From: Mercurialis annua
Taxonomy: Eukaryota; Streptophyta; Magnoliopsida; Malpighiales; Euphorbiaceae
DNA length: 64,000 nt
NCBI RefSeq assembly: GCF_937616625.2
Contig: NC_065577.1
Location: 23,449,501-23,513,500, forward strand
Direction: 5' to 3'
The notes beneath the pieces are model-generated. The model ran no database searches, was not told where the DNA came from, and worked only from the letters and a program-made list of their open reading frames with translations. The translations under genes and the position numbers were made by a program. Of this stretch, positions 35,522-46,960 are shown piece after piece; the first letter of the stretch is position 1; each line of letters starts with the position of its first letter.

Positions 35522-38500
35522 TTGGATTTGTTTCCTAATGTTTTAAACGTTTGAATTTATTTCGTAATGTTGGCAACGTTTGGCTTTTATCGCTAAAAAG
35601 GTGATACGTTTGGATTTGTTTCGTAACGTTTGTAAACGTTTGGCTTAAATTTCTAAAAAGGCTAATTGTTTGGATTTGTTTCGTAACGTTTGTAAACGTT
35701 TAGCCTATATCGCTAAAAAGGTGAAACATTTGGATTTGTTTAGTAATGTTTGTAAACGTTTGGCTTAAATCGCTAAAACGGCAAAACGTAAGAAATTTCA
35801 AAACGTTTGTAAATGTTTAGCTTAAATTGCTAAAAAGGTGAAACGCTTGGATTTGTTTCGTAACGTTTGTAAACATTTGACTTAAATTGCTAAAGAGGTG
35901 AAATGTTTGGATTTTTTTCGTAACATTTTAAAAGTTTGGTTTTGTTTCGTAACGTTTGTAAACGTTCGGCTTAAATCGCTAAAAATGTGAAACATTTGTA
36001 TTGTTTCGTAACGGTTGTAAACATTTGGCTTAAATCTCTAAAAAGGTGAAAACTTTTGGATTTGTTTCGTAACGTTTGTAAACGTTTGGCTTAAATTGCT
36101 AAAAAGGTGACACCTTTGGATTTGTTTCATAACCTTTGTAAACATTTGGTTTAAATCGCTAAAAAGGCAAAACGTTTGGTTTTGTTTCATAACATTTGTA
36201 AACAATTGACTTATATCGCTAAAAAGGTGAAACGTTTGAATTTTTTCGAAACACTTGTAAAAGTTTTGCTTAAATAGCTAAAAAGGTGACACGTTTGGAT
36301 TTGTTTCGTAACCTTTGTAAACGTTTGGCTTAAATCGCTAAAAAGGTGAAACGTTTGGATTTGTTTCCTTACGTTAGTAAACGTTTGGCATAAATCGCTA
36401 AAAAGGTGAAGCGTTTGGATTTGTTTCCTTACGTTAGTAAACGTTTGGCATAAATCGCTAAAATGGTGAAACATATGAATTTGTTTCATAACGTTTGTAA
36501 ACGTTTTGCTTAAATTGCTAAAAAGGTGAAACGTTTGGATTTGTTCCGTAACGTTTAAAAACCATTGGCTTAAATCGCAAAAAAGGTGAAACGTCTGGTT
36601 TTGTTTCGTAATTTTTGTAAACGTTTGGCTTAAATCGCTAAAAATAGGAAACGTTTGGATTTGTTTAGTGACGTTTGTAAACGTTTGGCTTAAGTCGCTA
36701 ACAAGGTGAAACGTTTAGATTTGTTTCGTAAGTTTGTAAATGTTTGACTTAAATTGCTAAAAATGTGAAACGTTTGGATTTGTTTCGTAACGTTTTAAAC
36801 ATTTAGTTTAAATTGCTGAGAAATTGAAACGCTTGGCTTTGTTGCGTAATGTTTGTAAACGTTTGTCTTAAATTGCTAAAAACTTGAAACCCTTGGATTT
36901 GTTACGTAACGTTTGTAAACGTTTGGCTTAAATCGCTAAAAATTTGAAACATTTGGATTTGTTTCCTAACGTCTTAAACGTTTGAATTTATTTCGTAATG
37001 TTGGCAACGTTTGGCTTTTATCGCTAAAAAGGTGATACGTTTGGATTTGTTTCGTAACGTTTGTAAACGTTTGACTTAAATTTCTAAAAAGGCTAATTGT
37101 TTGGATTTGTTTCGTAACGTTTGTAAACGTTTAGCCTATATCGCTAAAAAGGTGAAACATTTGGATTTGTTTAGTAATGTTTGTAAACGTTTGGCTTAAA
37201 TCGCTAAAACGGCAAAACGTAAGAAATTTCAAAACGTTTGTAAATGTTTGGCTTAAATTGCTAAAAAGGTGAAACGCTTGGATTTGTTTCGTAACGTTTG
37301 TAAACATTTGACTTAAATTGCTAAAGAGGTGAAATGTTTGGATTTTTTCGTAACATTTTAAAAGTTTGGTTTTGTTTCGTAACGTTTGTAAACGTTCGGC
37401 TTAAATCGCTAAAAATGTGAAACATTTGTATTGTTTCGTAACGGTTGTAAACATTTGGCTTAAATCTCTAAAAAGGTGAAAACTTTTGGATTTGTTTCGT
37501 AACGTTTGTAAACGTTTGGCTTAAATTGCTAAAAAGGTGACACCTTTGGATTTGTTTCATAACCTTTGTAAACATTTGGTTTAAATCGCTAAAAAGGCAA
37601 AACGTTTGGTTTTGTTTCATAACCTTTGTAAACAATTGACTTATATCGCTAAAAAGGTGAAACGTTTGAATTTTTTCGAAACGCTTGTAAAAGTTTTGCT
37701 TAAATAGCTAAAAAGGTGACATGTTTGGATTTGTTTCGTAACCTTTGTAAACGTTTGGCTTAAATCGCTAAAAAGGTGAAACGTTTGGATTTGTTTCCTT
37801 ACGTTAGTAAACGTTTGGCATAAATCGCTAAAAAGGTGAAGCGTTTGGATTTGTTTCCTTACGTTAGTAAACGTTTGGCATAAATCGCTAAAATGGTGAA
37901 ACATATGAATTTGTTTCATAACGTTTGTAAACGTTTTGCTTAAATTGCTAAAAAGGTGAAACGTTTGGATTTGTTCCGTAACGTTTAAAAACCATTGGCT
38001 TAAATCGCAAAAAAGGTGAAACGTCTGGTTTTGTTTCGTAATTTTTGTAAACGTTTGGCTTAAATCGCTAAAAATAGGAAACGTTTGGATTTGTTTAGTG
38101 ACGTTTGTAAACGTTTGGCTTAAGTCGCTAACAAGGTGAAACGTTTAGATTTGTTTCGTAAGTTTGTAAATGTTTGACTTAAATTGCTAAAAATGTGAAA
38201 CGTTTGGATTTATTTCGTAACGTTTTAAACATTTAGTTTAAATTGCTGAGAAATTGAAACGCTTGGCTTTGTTGCATAACGTTTGTAAACGTTTGTCTTA
38301 AATTGCTAAAAACTTGAAATCCTTGGATTTGTTACGTAACATTTGTAAACGTTTGGCTTAAATCGCTAAAAATTTGAAACATTTGGATTTGTTTCCTAAC
38401 GTTTTAAACGTTTGAATTTATTTCGTAATGTTGGCAACGTTTGGCTTTTATCGCTAAAAAGGTGATACGTTTGGATTTGTTTCGTAACGTTTGTAAACGT

Positions 38501-39814
38501 TTGGCTTAAATTTCTAAAAAGGCTAATTGTTTGGATTTGTTTCGTAACGTTTGTAAACGTTTAGCCTATATCGCTAAAAAGGTGAAACATTTGGATTTGT
38601 TTAGTAATGTTTGTAAACGTTTGGCTTAAATCGCTAAAACGGCAAAACGTAAGAAATTTCAAAACGTTTGTATATGTTTGGCTTAAATTGCTAAAAAGGT
38701 GAAACGCTTGGATTTGTTTCGTAACGTTTGTAAACATTTGACTTAAATTGCTAAAGAGGTGAAACGTTTGGATTTTTTTCGTAACATTTTAAAAGTTTGG
38801 TTTTGTTTCGTAACGTTTGTAAACGTTCGGCTTAAATCGCTAAAAATGTGAAACATTTGTATTGTTTCGTAACGGTTGTAAACATTTGGCTTAAATCTCT
38901 AAAAAGGTGAAAACTTTTGGATTTGTTTCGTAACGTTTGTAAACGTTTGGCTTAAATTGCTAAAAAGGTGACACCTTTGGATTTGTTTCATAACCTTTGT
39001 AAACATTTGGTTTAAATCGCTAAAAAGGCAAAACGTTTGGTTTTGTTTCATAACCTTTGTAAACAATTGACTTATATCACTAAAAAGGTGAAACGTTTGA
39101 ATTTTTTTCGAAACGCTTGTAAAAGTTTTGCTTAAATTGCTAAAAAGGTGACACGTTTGGATTTGTTTCGTAACCTTTGTAAACGTTTGGCTTAAATCGC
39201 TAAAAAGGTGAAACGTTTGGATTTGTTTCCTTATGTTAGTAAACGTTTGGCATAAATCGCTAAAAAGGTGAAGCGTTTGGATTTGTTTCCTTACGTTAGT
39301 AAACGTTTGGCATAAATCGCTAAAATGGTGAAACATATGAATTTGTTTCATAACGTTTGTAAACGTTTTGCTTAAATTGCTAAAAAGGTGAAACGTTTGG
39401 ATTTGTTCCGTAACGTTTAAAAACCATTGGCTTAAATCGCAAAAAAGGTGAAACGTTTGGTTTTGTTTCGTAATTTTTGTAAACGTTCGGCTTAAATCGC
39501 TAAAAATAGGAAACGTTTGGATTTGTTTAGTGACGTTTGTAAACGTTTGGCTTAAGTCGCTAACAAGGTGAAACGTTTAGATTTGTTTCGTAAGTTTGTA
39601 AATGTTTGACTTAAATTGCTAAAAATGTGAAACGTTTGGATTTGTTTCGTAACGTTTTAAACATTTAGTTTAAATTGCAGAGAAATTGAAACGCTTGGAT
39701 TTGTTTCGTAACGTTTGTAAACGTTTGTCTTAAATTGCTAAAAACTTGAAACCCTTGGATTTGTTACGTAACGTTTGTAAACGTTTGGCTTAAATCGCTA
39801 AAAATTTGAAACAT
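35522..39814 (+). repeat. 1.43-kb higher-order repeat, three near-identical tandem copies
   Basis: Copies: 35522-36952 (1431 bp), 36953-38382 (1430 bp) and 38383-39814 (1432 bp). Each spans ~24 monomers and shares idiosyncratic landmarks at the same offset: TTTGAATTTATTTCG with GTTGGCAACG, GTGATACG, GGCTAATTG, a deleted monomer reading GTAAGAAATTTC, GTGACACC, TTACGTTAGTAAACG (twice) and AAACATATGAATTTG. The copies differ only by scattered single bases and one-base indels, so this is the youngest amplification in the array. Its left edge coincides with the right target duplication of the Mutator-like element. Confidence 0.95.
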
Positions 39815-40127
39815 TTGGATTTGTTTCGTATCGTTTGAAAATGTTTGGTTTAAATTGCTAAAAAGGTGAAACGTTTGGTTATGTTTCGTAACGTTTGTAA
39901 ACATTCGGCTTAAATCGCTAAAAAGTTAAAACATTTGGATTTGTTTTGTAACATTTGTAAATGTTTGGCTTAAATTGCTAAAGAGGTGAAACACTTAGAT
40001 TTGTTTCGTAAAGTCTGTAAACATTTGGCTTTAATTACTAAAAAGGTGAAACGCTTGGATTTGTTTCGGAACGTTTGTAAATGTTTGGCTTAAATTGCTA
40101 TAAAGGTGAAACGCTTGGATTTGTTTC

Positions 40128-40132
40128 GTAAT
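40128..40132 (+). repeat. 5-bp target site duplication of element 3, left copy
   Basis: GTAAT directly before the 5' LTR corresponds to GTAAC (51339-51343) directly after the 3' LTR. The single C/T difference is a transition. GTAAC is part of the satellite monomer and was the insertion target. Confidence 0.75.
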
Positions 40133-40313
40133 TATAATACCCCGTATAATTTCAAAAACTTTCCGATAAATTCTCGGTGTAAATTCGAATCGTTTTCGGG
40201 TTTCGATGTTTCGATTGTGGTTTGAGTAAAGTTGGTTTGGTTAAAAGCTTTAATTAGGTTTTAAAAAAAAGGGAAAAAGAAAAAAAATTAAGTATAATTA
40301 GTTATTGTTTCGC

Positions 40314-40434
40314 CTAAGGGTCTCAAACGAGACCCTTAGACAAAACAATAGGTCTCGTACGAGAACAGGAGTCTCGTACGAGACCCTGCACAATTCCTTG
40401 TGTCTCGTACGAGACTGTGAGTATCGTACGAGAC
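40314..40434 (+). promoter_or_regulatory. Palindrome cluster in element 3 5' U3
   Basis: Inverted repeat CTAAGGGTCTC-AAAC-GAGACCCTTAG (40314-40339) followed by four copies of the 14-bp palindrome GTCTCGTACGAGAC at 40352 (last base changed), 40371, 40402 and 40421 (third base changed). They end ~37 bp before the TATA-like site. In the 3' LTR the corresponding copies are at 48621, 48640, 48671 and 48690, the last one perfect. Conservation in elements 2 and 3 and placement in the promoter suggest cis-regulatory sites. Confidence 0.65.
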
Positions 40435-40471
40435 CTTGGTTGGCTGCGTGCAGCCGGAGCCCTTCCTTCCC

Positions 40472-40480
40472 CCTATTTAA
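40472..40480 (+). promoter_or_regulatory. Probable TATA box of element 3 5' LTR
   Basis: CCTATTTAA within C-rich flanks, followed by a CT-rich leader with TTCTTCTAACCC. Weak but in the expected position. Confidence 0.45.
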
Positions 40481-41521
40481 CCAACCCTTTCACGTTTTTT
40501 TTCAATTCTTCTAACCCAAACCTCCCTCTTCTAAACACCATCAGCCGCCACCCTCACAAGATCAATCTAAAACTTCATCTTCATCATTCAAACAATCCCA
40601 ATTCGGTAAGCTCTTCACCTATACTCTTTATGTTGTATACGATAACGTCTTGCCGCTAGTAACTCATGGTGTTCATTGATTAGCTTGCGTATCAACATAA
40701 CTTCAGGTCCAAACCGATTCATTTTGTCTCCGGAATCACTCAGCTTCGTTATAATACAAGGCGGTACGTAAATCTCTTGGCTTGAGCTGCGATTACGGTT
40801 ACGTGTTGTAAGTCTCTTTACTGTCGAATAATTCTTGATTTCTATCTTGCTATTTTAGCCTCATCGAGTTGTTCTTCGTCGATTCTTGTCGACCCGACGA
40901 TCTCTACGAACTTCACGTTTTTGAAATCGATAACGGTACGTTAAACTCCTTCGTTCTACACATTACGGTTCACTGTAATCTTGCTCTGTTTTCTGCCGAT
41001 TGCTTAGGCTTTGAGTTCTTGAAGTTGTGCTTGATTGTTAGGCCTTGAATTAGTGTTTATTGTTTGAGAGCCATTGATGTGTTGTGATTTAAAGTTCAAG
41101 ATTTGGTTATGTTAAGAAATTGCCGTATGTGTTGAGTTGATATGGAGTAGAATATAGGATTTGGTTTTGATAATATGTTAATCAATCAAAAGAGATGGTT
41201 AAATGGCAAATATAGTCACCACTCCTTTTTGCTTAATCTTGATAAATCCTTTAAGTTAATTCCATTTTGTTTCGATAATAATTTTGAATTTAAATAGACA
41301 ATTTTATATGTAAATTTTTATAAATTAAATTAATACAATTACTCGGGTAATTATAAGTAATTTTAATTGTAATGTCAATTTGGCTAAATTGCGGTTTAGC
41401 CCCTAAAGTTTTTAAAAGACTTATCTAAGTAAAATTTTATCTATTGGATAACTTTTGGTTTTTGATTAAATTATGAATTAGTAAATTGAGATCGAATAAT
41501 TAATTTGATTTCAGATATCAA

Positions 41522-41632
41522 ATTGGCTAAAGTACAGTTTAGTCCCTAATTAGCTAAAGTACAATTTAGTCCCTAATTGGCAAAAATACAGTTTAGTCCC
41601 TAATTGGCTAAAGTACAATTTAGTCCCTAAAC
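41522..41632 (+). repeat. ~28-bp tandem repeat inside 5' LTR, four units
   Basis: Units of the form TTGGCTAAAGTAC followed by AATTTAGTCCCTAA. The 3' LTR has five units (49783-49913), while elements 1 and 2 have two. Each unit contains an inverted ACTAAA/TTTAGT-like pairing. Confidence 0.85.
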
Positions 41633-43037
41633 TTTTATAAGATTTATTTAATTAAGTTTTTGGGTTGTAACTTGGGTTACTTGCAATTGAAGTCATTGAG
41701 TTCTGCTTTTAAAATGGATTATTATTTTGTTAAATTATTTTATAAATATAAACTCGGGTTTATATTGATAAACGTTTTGAGTCGGGTTAGACTTGGATCA
41801 CCCGACAAGTGAGGTTAGCTTGGTAGTTATTGGTAACTCGGATAACCCACTATTTGGAAATTAATTATTATTTAATGATTATTAAATAATATTTGTAAAT
41901 CGAATTTTAAACGAGAACTCAATAAACTTTTATTAATTGGGCTTTATTACCTATTGGGTATTTTTGTGTGTTCTGGCTTGTTTTATTCCGACGTGTTATT
42001 TGTGCTAGTCCTATGTGTTGTCTGTTTTTAATAATTATTTTATTTATCTAGACCCGTCTATTGTTCGTGCTCCAGAGGCGAACCAGGATTAGTTGCTTGC
42101 CCGTTTTCACGTGGATTAGCAAACAGTGAGTTTGTACTTACTATTTACCGCTTTATTAAGTAAATTGTTATTTTAATATTAAATATATATACTATACGTA
42201 TATTTCGAACTGTTTTTATATTATGGCTTCTAGTTGGAACATGCTACCTAATGGGCATCATTAGGACTGCGTGCGTACCGGTAATGATCTGGGTAAGGTA
42301 TTTATTTCCATGTGGTAACTCGGTGTGAGCGTAGCACTTGGGACCAAATAGAGTAACTCGGTGTAGTACAGCTCTCGGGACTCTGGATATGGTAAGTGTG
42401 GTCAGTGGTAACTCGGTGTAGCTCAGCTCTCGGGACGAAACCTATTGGATTATATTGTCTATTTAGAATTGTGTTTTAGGGTTCCAACTATTATTCGTAA
42501 TATCGTTGTTAAATGTTTTAAACGGTTTTAAAAGGTTTTCTACTTAATAAATGTAGATAGTGGTATAAACTCATCTCAGTATATCTGACCCCGTTGTTTT
42601 CCCAATTTTTCCCAGGTTTATGATCTGAGAGAGTCTGGTGATCTCCGCTTTTACCTTTCTTCGGAGGTTCCATCTATTTTATTAGAATTATCAACTATTT
42701 TATTCTTAGACCGCATTAGTTGACTAGACGTCTTTATTTTATTTTAGTTGTTGTTGGATTGGTCCGACTGGATTATTATTGCTTTGGCATCTTATATTAT
42801 TATTTCAGAATTATTTATGTTAAGCCGAATTAATACTATCATTAGAAAGCATGTTATTTTAATTGCTGAATATTATAACTGCTAGATTTAGGCTGAAGTC
42901 TCGGTTGCCCCCGAGCATTGGTTTTCTGCAGGTTTATGTGTTTATATATTAAATGAAAGGCTAGCTACGGGTTTTGGTACTACATTACCCATACCCTAGC
43001 GCCGGTCGCGATTTATGAAAATGGGTCGTGACAAACT

Positions 43038-43049
43038 TGGTATCAGAGC
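43038..43049 (+). other. Primer-binding site for tRNA-iMet
   Basis: TGGTATCAGAGC four bases after the 5' LTR end, the standard plant initiator-methionine tRNA complement that primes minus-strand DNA synthesis. Confidence 0.95.
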
Positions 43050-43378
43050 TTTGGTTTCAAACCAAGGCCATTTGCTTGCTATGTGTTTACTCTGTTAAGT
43101 ATGGTTGTGTCTTAGGAACTACTGCAGATATAGGTTTCTGTCATATCTTTAAAAACATCATCTTTTGATTTTTATAATATTCTTCCTACACCAATAGGAT
43201 TGCGTCGAGTCAGTCATTATATGTTGATTTGATGCTGTTATTTGTTAATGCTATTTCACTTGGGTGAATATTTTAATGCTGTTGATTTCTCGGGAAATCC
43301 TAATTTGTTACTTGTTTTGTTTCATACTTGGGTATGAATTATGTGTTATTTAAATTGTTTTTGTTCAATCCTTAGGAT

Positions 43379-45646
43379 ATGGACAATGTTGTTCGTACTC
43401 GTGCTCGTGCTGCGGCAGAGCAAGAAGCTGTGGCTGATGATGCGATTTCCATAGAAGTCGATCATAACGTACCACCAGTTCCGGCCAATGCTGGACGTGG
43501 TAAAGGTAGAGGTGCAGGTAGAGGTAGAGGCAGAGGAGCTGGTGGTGGTAGAGGTGGAGCTAGAGGACGTGGTGCAGCAGGTGTGCAGGCACCGAATGTG
43601 CATCAGGCACCGAATATGCAGGCGTTCGACTTCACTACTTTCTTGGCTGGTATTATCGAAATGCAGAACAACCAGGCCCTTCTACAGAATCAGTTCACTG
43701 TACTGGGTCAGTTAGCGCAGCAACAGCAACCTCAGGTTGGTGCTGTTGCTGGTATGGGTGGACTTGCTGGTGTTGGTCACATTCCGAAAGACAGAGAGAT
43801 GGTGATGACCTACACGAAGTTGAATCCGACTTCTTTTGATGGTACTGGGGAGGCTCTTGACTTTTTGGAAGAGTTTGAGTACAATAGTCAGAGAATTCAA
43901 GCTACTGATCGTCAATCAGTGATACTTGTGGAGATGTCGCTGAAGGGTCCAGCTAAGGACTGGTTTCGCGATAACATCAGGCCAGAGATGGCTACATTGT
44001 CTTGGGTTGATTTTGTGAGCAGGTTCAGAGGTTACTATATACCCTTCTCTGTTACTGAGAATTTCAGAGAAAAGCTGCTAAGTTTGAAGAAAGGGGATAT
44101 TTCAATGACAGACTACACTACAGAGTTTGTCCGTTTAGGGCGGTTTGCTATAGATTTACAGGGTGATCGAGGGCGAGTGAACGACCGCTATATTACGGGT
44201 TTAGGCTCGGAAATTCTCCCTTTGCTGATAAGGGAAGACATGGAGTTTGCTCGGGTAGTGGATAATGCTCGACGGATGGAGAATTCCTTGATTCAGTTTG
44301 GGACGATCTCTGACCCTTTCCAGAATCAGAAGGGAAAGAGTGATCTTCCTAGTGGGGGGCAACAGGCCCTAGCACAGCATGGTAGTGGAAATTACTACAG
44401 TGGCTCTTCTCAGGCTAATAAGGGGAGTCGCCGTACGCACAACAAGGGGAGGCATAGTACTAGGAGTGCTCCGTACAGTTCTAGTAGCAGTGGGAGTAAC
44501 CGTGGTTCAGGACGCGGGTACAGTGGTGGATCGGACATTCCGTTCTGCCAGAACTGCAGACGTAGGCACTATGGTCAGTTCCAGTTAGCTCCTAGAGGTT
44601 GTTTCTCTTATGGCCAGCCGGGTCATTTTTCCAGGGAATGTCCGACATCTGGGCAGCAGATGTCTAACTCCTGTGTGGCGCAGTCGTCTTACCAGCAACA
44701 GAGATCTGCGTTTACACAGTCTGCAGGGTATTCTCAGCCTGCAGCATCTTTTGGTGGCCAGCGGGGCCGTGGTTCGGGTGGCAGAGGTTTTGGTGGCCGT
44801 GGTAACGGTGGTAGAGGTTCCAACAGTTATGGTACTGGGCAGAGTTTGCAACAGCAGCCGCAGGGTCAGGCTAGAGTGTTCGCACTTATTCCTCAGGATG
44901 CGCGTGCATCAAACACTGTGGTGCAAGGTACTACTCCGATTTCTTTTACTGGTGCTTTGGTTTTATTGGATGCGGGTGCAACCCATTCGTTTGCGTCTAC
45001 GTGCTTTGCTTGGAAATTGGGTATTGCACCATCTGTTTTGAGTGAACCTCTAGCTGTGTCTACACCTATGTCTGAAGGTGTAGTAGTGGACGTCGTTTAT
45101 CCTTCTTCTCCAGTGGTTATTCAGGGTAGAGAATTATGTGCTGATTTGATTGTGCTTGACGTTCTTTCTTTTGATGTCATCTTGGGGATGGATTGGTTGT
45201 CATGCCACTTTGCTTCTATTGACTGTCGAGGGAAGTCAGTCAAGTTTAGGATTCCAGGTGATCTACCTTTTTCCTTTCAGGGAGAAAAGGCGGAGACACC
45301 TAAGAATCTGATTTCCGCCATCAAGGCGAAGCAGATGTTAGGCAAGGGTTGCCAGGGTTTTCTTGCTGTGGTTTGTGATTTGGAGACTGATAGTGGTGAC
45401 ATGCATACTGTTCCGATAGTGAATGAGTTCACTGATATGTTTCCACAGGAATTGCCTGGATTACCACCTGACCGTGAGATTGAGTTTTGCATTGATATGG
45501 TTTCTGGTACAGCTCCAATTTTGATACCGCCGTATCGGATGGCTTCTGCAGAGCTGAAGGAGTTGAAGGACCAATTACAAGAGTTGTTGGATAGCGGGTT
45601 CATCAGACCGAGTACTTCTCCGTGGGGTGCTCCAGTTTGTTTGTGA
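43379..45646 (+). pseudogene. gag-pol: gag-protease frame running into RT start (755 codons)
   Basis: Begins at ATG 43379, ~345 bp after the LTR. An acidic N-terminus and Gly/Arg-rich stretch (~aa 40-63) precede the capsid-like region (~aa 140-250, FDGTGEALDFLEEFE to ISMTDYTTEFVRLGRF), a Ser/Gly linker and the zinc region: CQNCRRRHYGQFQ (last Cys lost) and CFSYGQPGHFSREC, where Tyr at residue 411 replaces the second knuckle Cys. Protease motif DAGATHSF has its Asp at residue 531, followed by ILGMDWL. The RT N-terminus (PPYRMASAELKEL...STSPWGAP) is cut by a one-base deletion near 45637 leading to TGA 45644-45646. No stop or frameshift occurs earlier, in contrast to the region downstream. Confidence 0.93.
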
Positions 45647-46960
45647 AAAAGAAAGACAGTTCCTTTCGACTGTGTATCGACTACAAACAGTTGAACAAGG
45701 CTACTGTCAAGAATAGATATCCTCTTCCTCGCATCGATGATTTGTTTGACCAGTTGCAGGGTGCGAAGTGTTTTTTCAAGATTGATTTGAGGTCTGGGTA
45801 TCATCAGCTCCGGATCCGTGATGTAGATGTGCCTAAGTCTGCTTTTCGGACGCGTTATGGACATTTTAAGTTTTTGGTTATGTCCTTTTGTCTGACTAAC
45901 GCACCAGCAGCATTTATGGATATGATGAACAGAGTGTTCAAGCCGTTTTTAGATCAATTCGTTATCGTTTTCATTGATGACATTTTGATCTATTCTCGGA
46001 GTGAGGAGGAGCATGTTACCATTTGAGGACTATACTACAGATGTTGCGTGAGCATCATTTGTATGCTAAGTTCTCAAAATGTGATTCTGGTTGGATCAGG
46101 TTACCTTTCTAGGACACGTGGTGTCGAAAGATGGGATCAAGGTTGATCCAAAGAAGATTGAGGCGGTTATGGATTGGAAGAGGCCGAGGTCAGTTACCGA
46201 GATTAGGAGTTTTTTGGGTTAAGCTGGCTATTATCATTAATTCGTGCAAGATTTCTCCAGAATATCTGCACTGTTGACTAAACTGACACAAAAGGGTGTT
46301 AAGTTTGAGTGGACTGACAAGTGCGAGGCGAGCTTTGAGAAGCTCAAGGAGATTTTGACTACAGCTCCTGTTTTGGCATTGCCTTCAGGCATTGACGGTT
46401 TCACAGTGTATTGTGATGCGTCTCAGATTGATTTGGGTTGCGTTCTGATGCAACATGGACATGTGATTGCCTATTCTTCCAGATAGTTGAAGAAGCATGA
46501 GGTAAACTACCCTACTCATGATTTAGAGTTGGCAGCTGTGGTTTTTGCGCTGAAAATTTGGAGGCACTATTTGTATGGTGCTACTTGTGAGATTTTCACT
46601 GATCATAAGAGTCTGAAGTATATCTTTGATTAGAGAGACTTGAACTTGAGACAGAGGAGGTGGTTAGAGTTACTGAAAGACTACGACTGTACTATTCAGT
46701 ACCATCCTGGTAAGGCTAATGTGGTAGCCGATGCGTTGAGTCGCAAGTTTTCGGGCAGTTTGGCTCATATTTCTGAGATTAGGCGTAGACCCATGGTTAG
46801 AGAGTGGCACAGTTTGATAGCTTCGGGCTATGGTTTTCAGTTGTCTCAGGCTGGTTGTTTGTTGGCACAGTTACAAGTGCAACCTGTTTTGATTGATCGG
46901 ATCAAAGCTTTACAAGCTGAGGATCCACAGTTGAAACGGATTATTGAGGAGGTTCAGCAG
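45647..46960 (+). pseudogene. pol: pol remnant: RT and RNase H of element 3
   Basis: Continues RT in another frame: [35 protein letters not shown], and FIDDILIYS with catalytic DD at 45976-45981. Then a one-base deletion near 46013, another near 46084, stops TAA 46220 and TAA 46238, the start of RNase H (VYCDASQIDLGC), TAG 46484, [14 protein letters not shown] with FTDHKSL, TAG 46631, and [15 protein letters not shown]. All family landmarks are recognisable, but no domain is open from end to end. Confidence 0.93.

Larger units (their letters stand above)
35522..40132 (+). repeat. Satellite array block 4, 60-bp monomer
   Basis: Same satellite and orientation. Most of the block is the 1.43-kb triplication. 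The last ~320 bp (39815-40132) continue with the monomer order also seen at 33.05-33.37 kb. The array order resumes across element 3 at 51339, showing that element 3 is a later insertion. Confidence 0.98.
40133..43033 (+). repeat. Element 3 5' LTR (2901 bp), module type B+X
   Basis: Starts TATAATACCCCG (the first dinucleotide TG has become TA; the 3' LTR has TG) and ends GTCGTGACA just before the primer-binding site. It has the palindrome-bearing U3, a TATA-like site, four tandem GCTAAAGTAC...TTAGTCCCTA units and the GTAACTCGGTG module (42315-42436). Compared with the 3' LTR it lacks ~23 bp near 42020 (the CTAGTACTCTCTAGAG segment). The open frames at 40305-40659 are in U3/R and are not credible genes. 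Confidence 0.95.

Noticed and set aside
40314..40339. Intrinsic transcription terminator hairpin
   Set aside because: A bacterial-type terminator is not expected in a plant LTR. The hairpin belongs to the palindrome cluster upstream of a TATA-like site.
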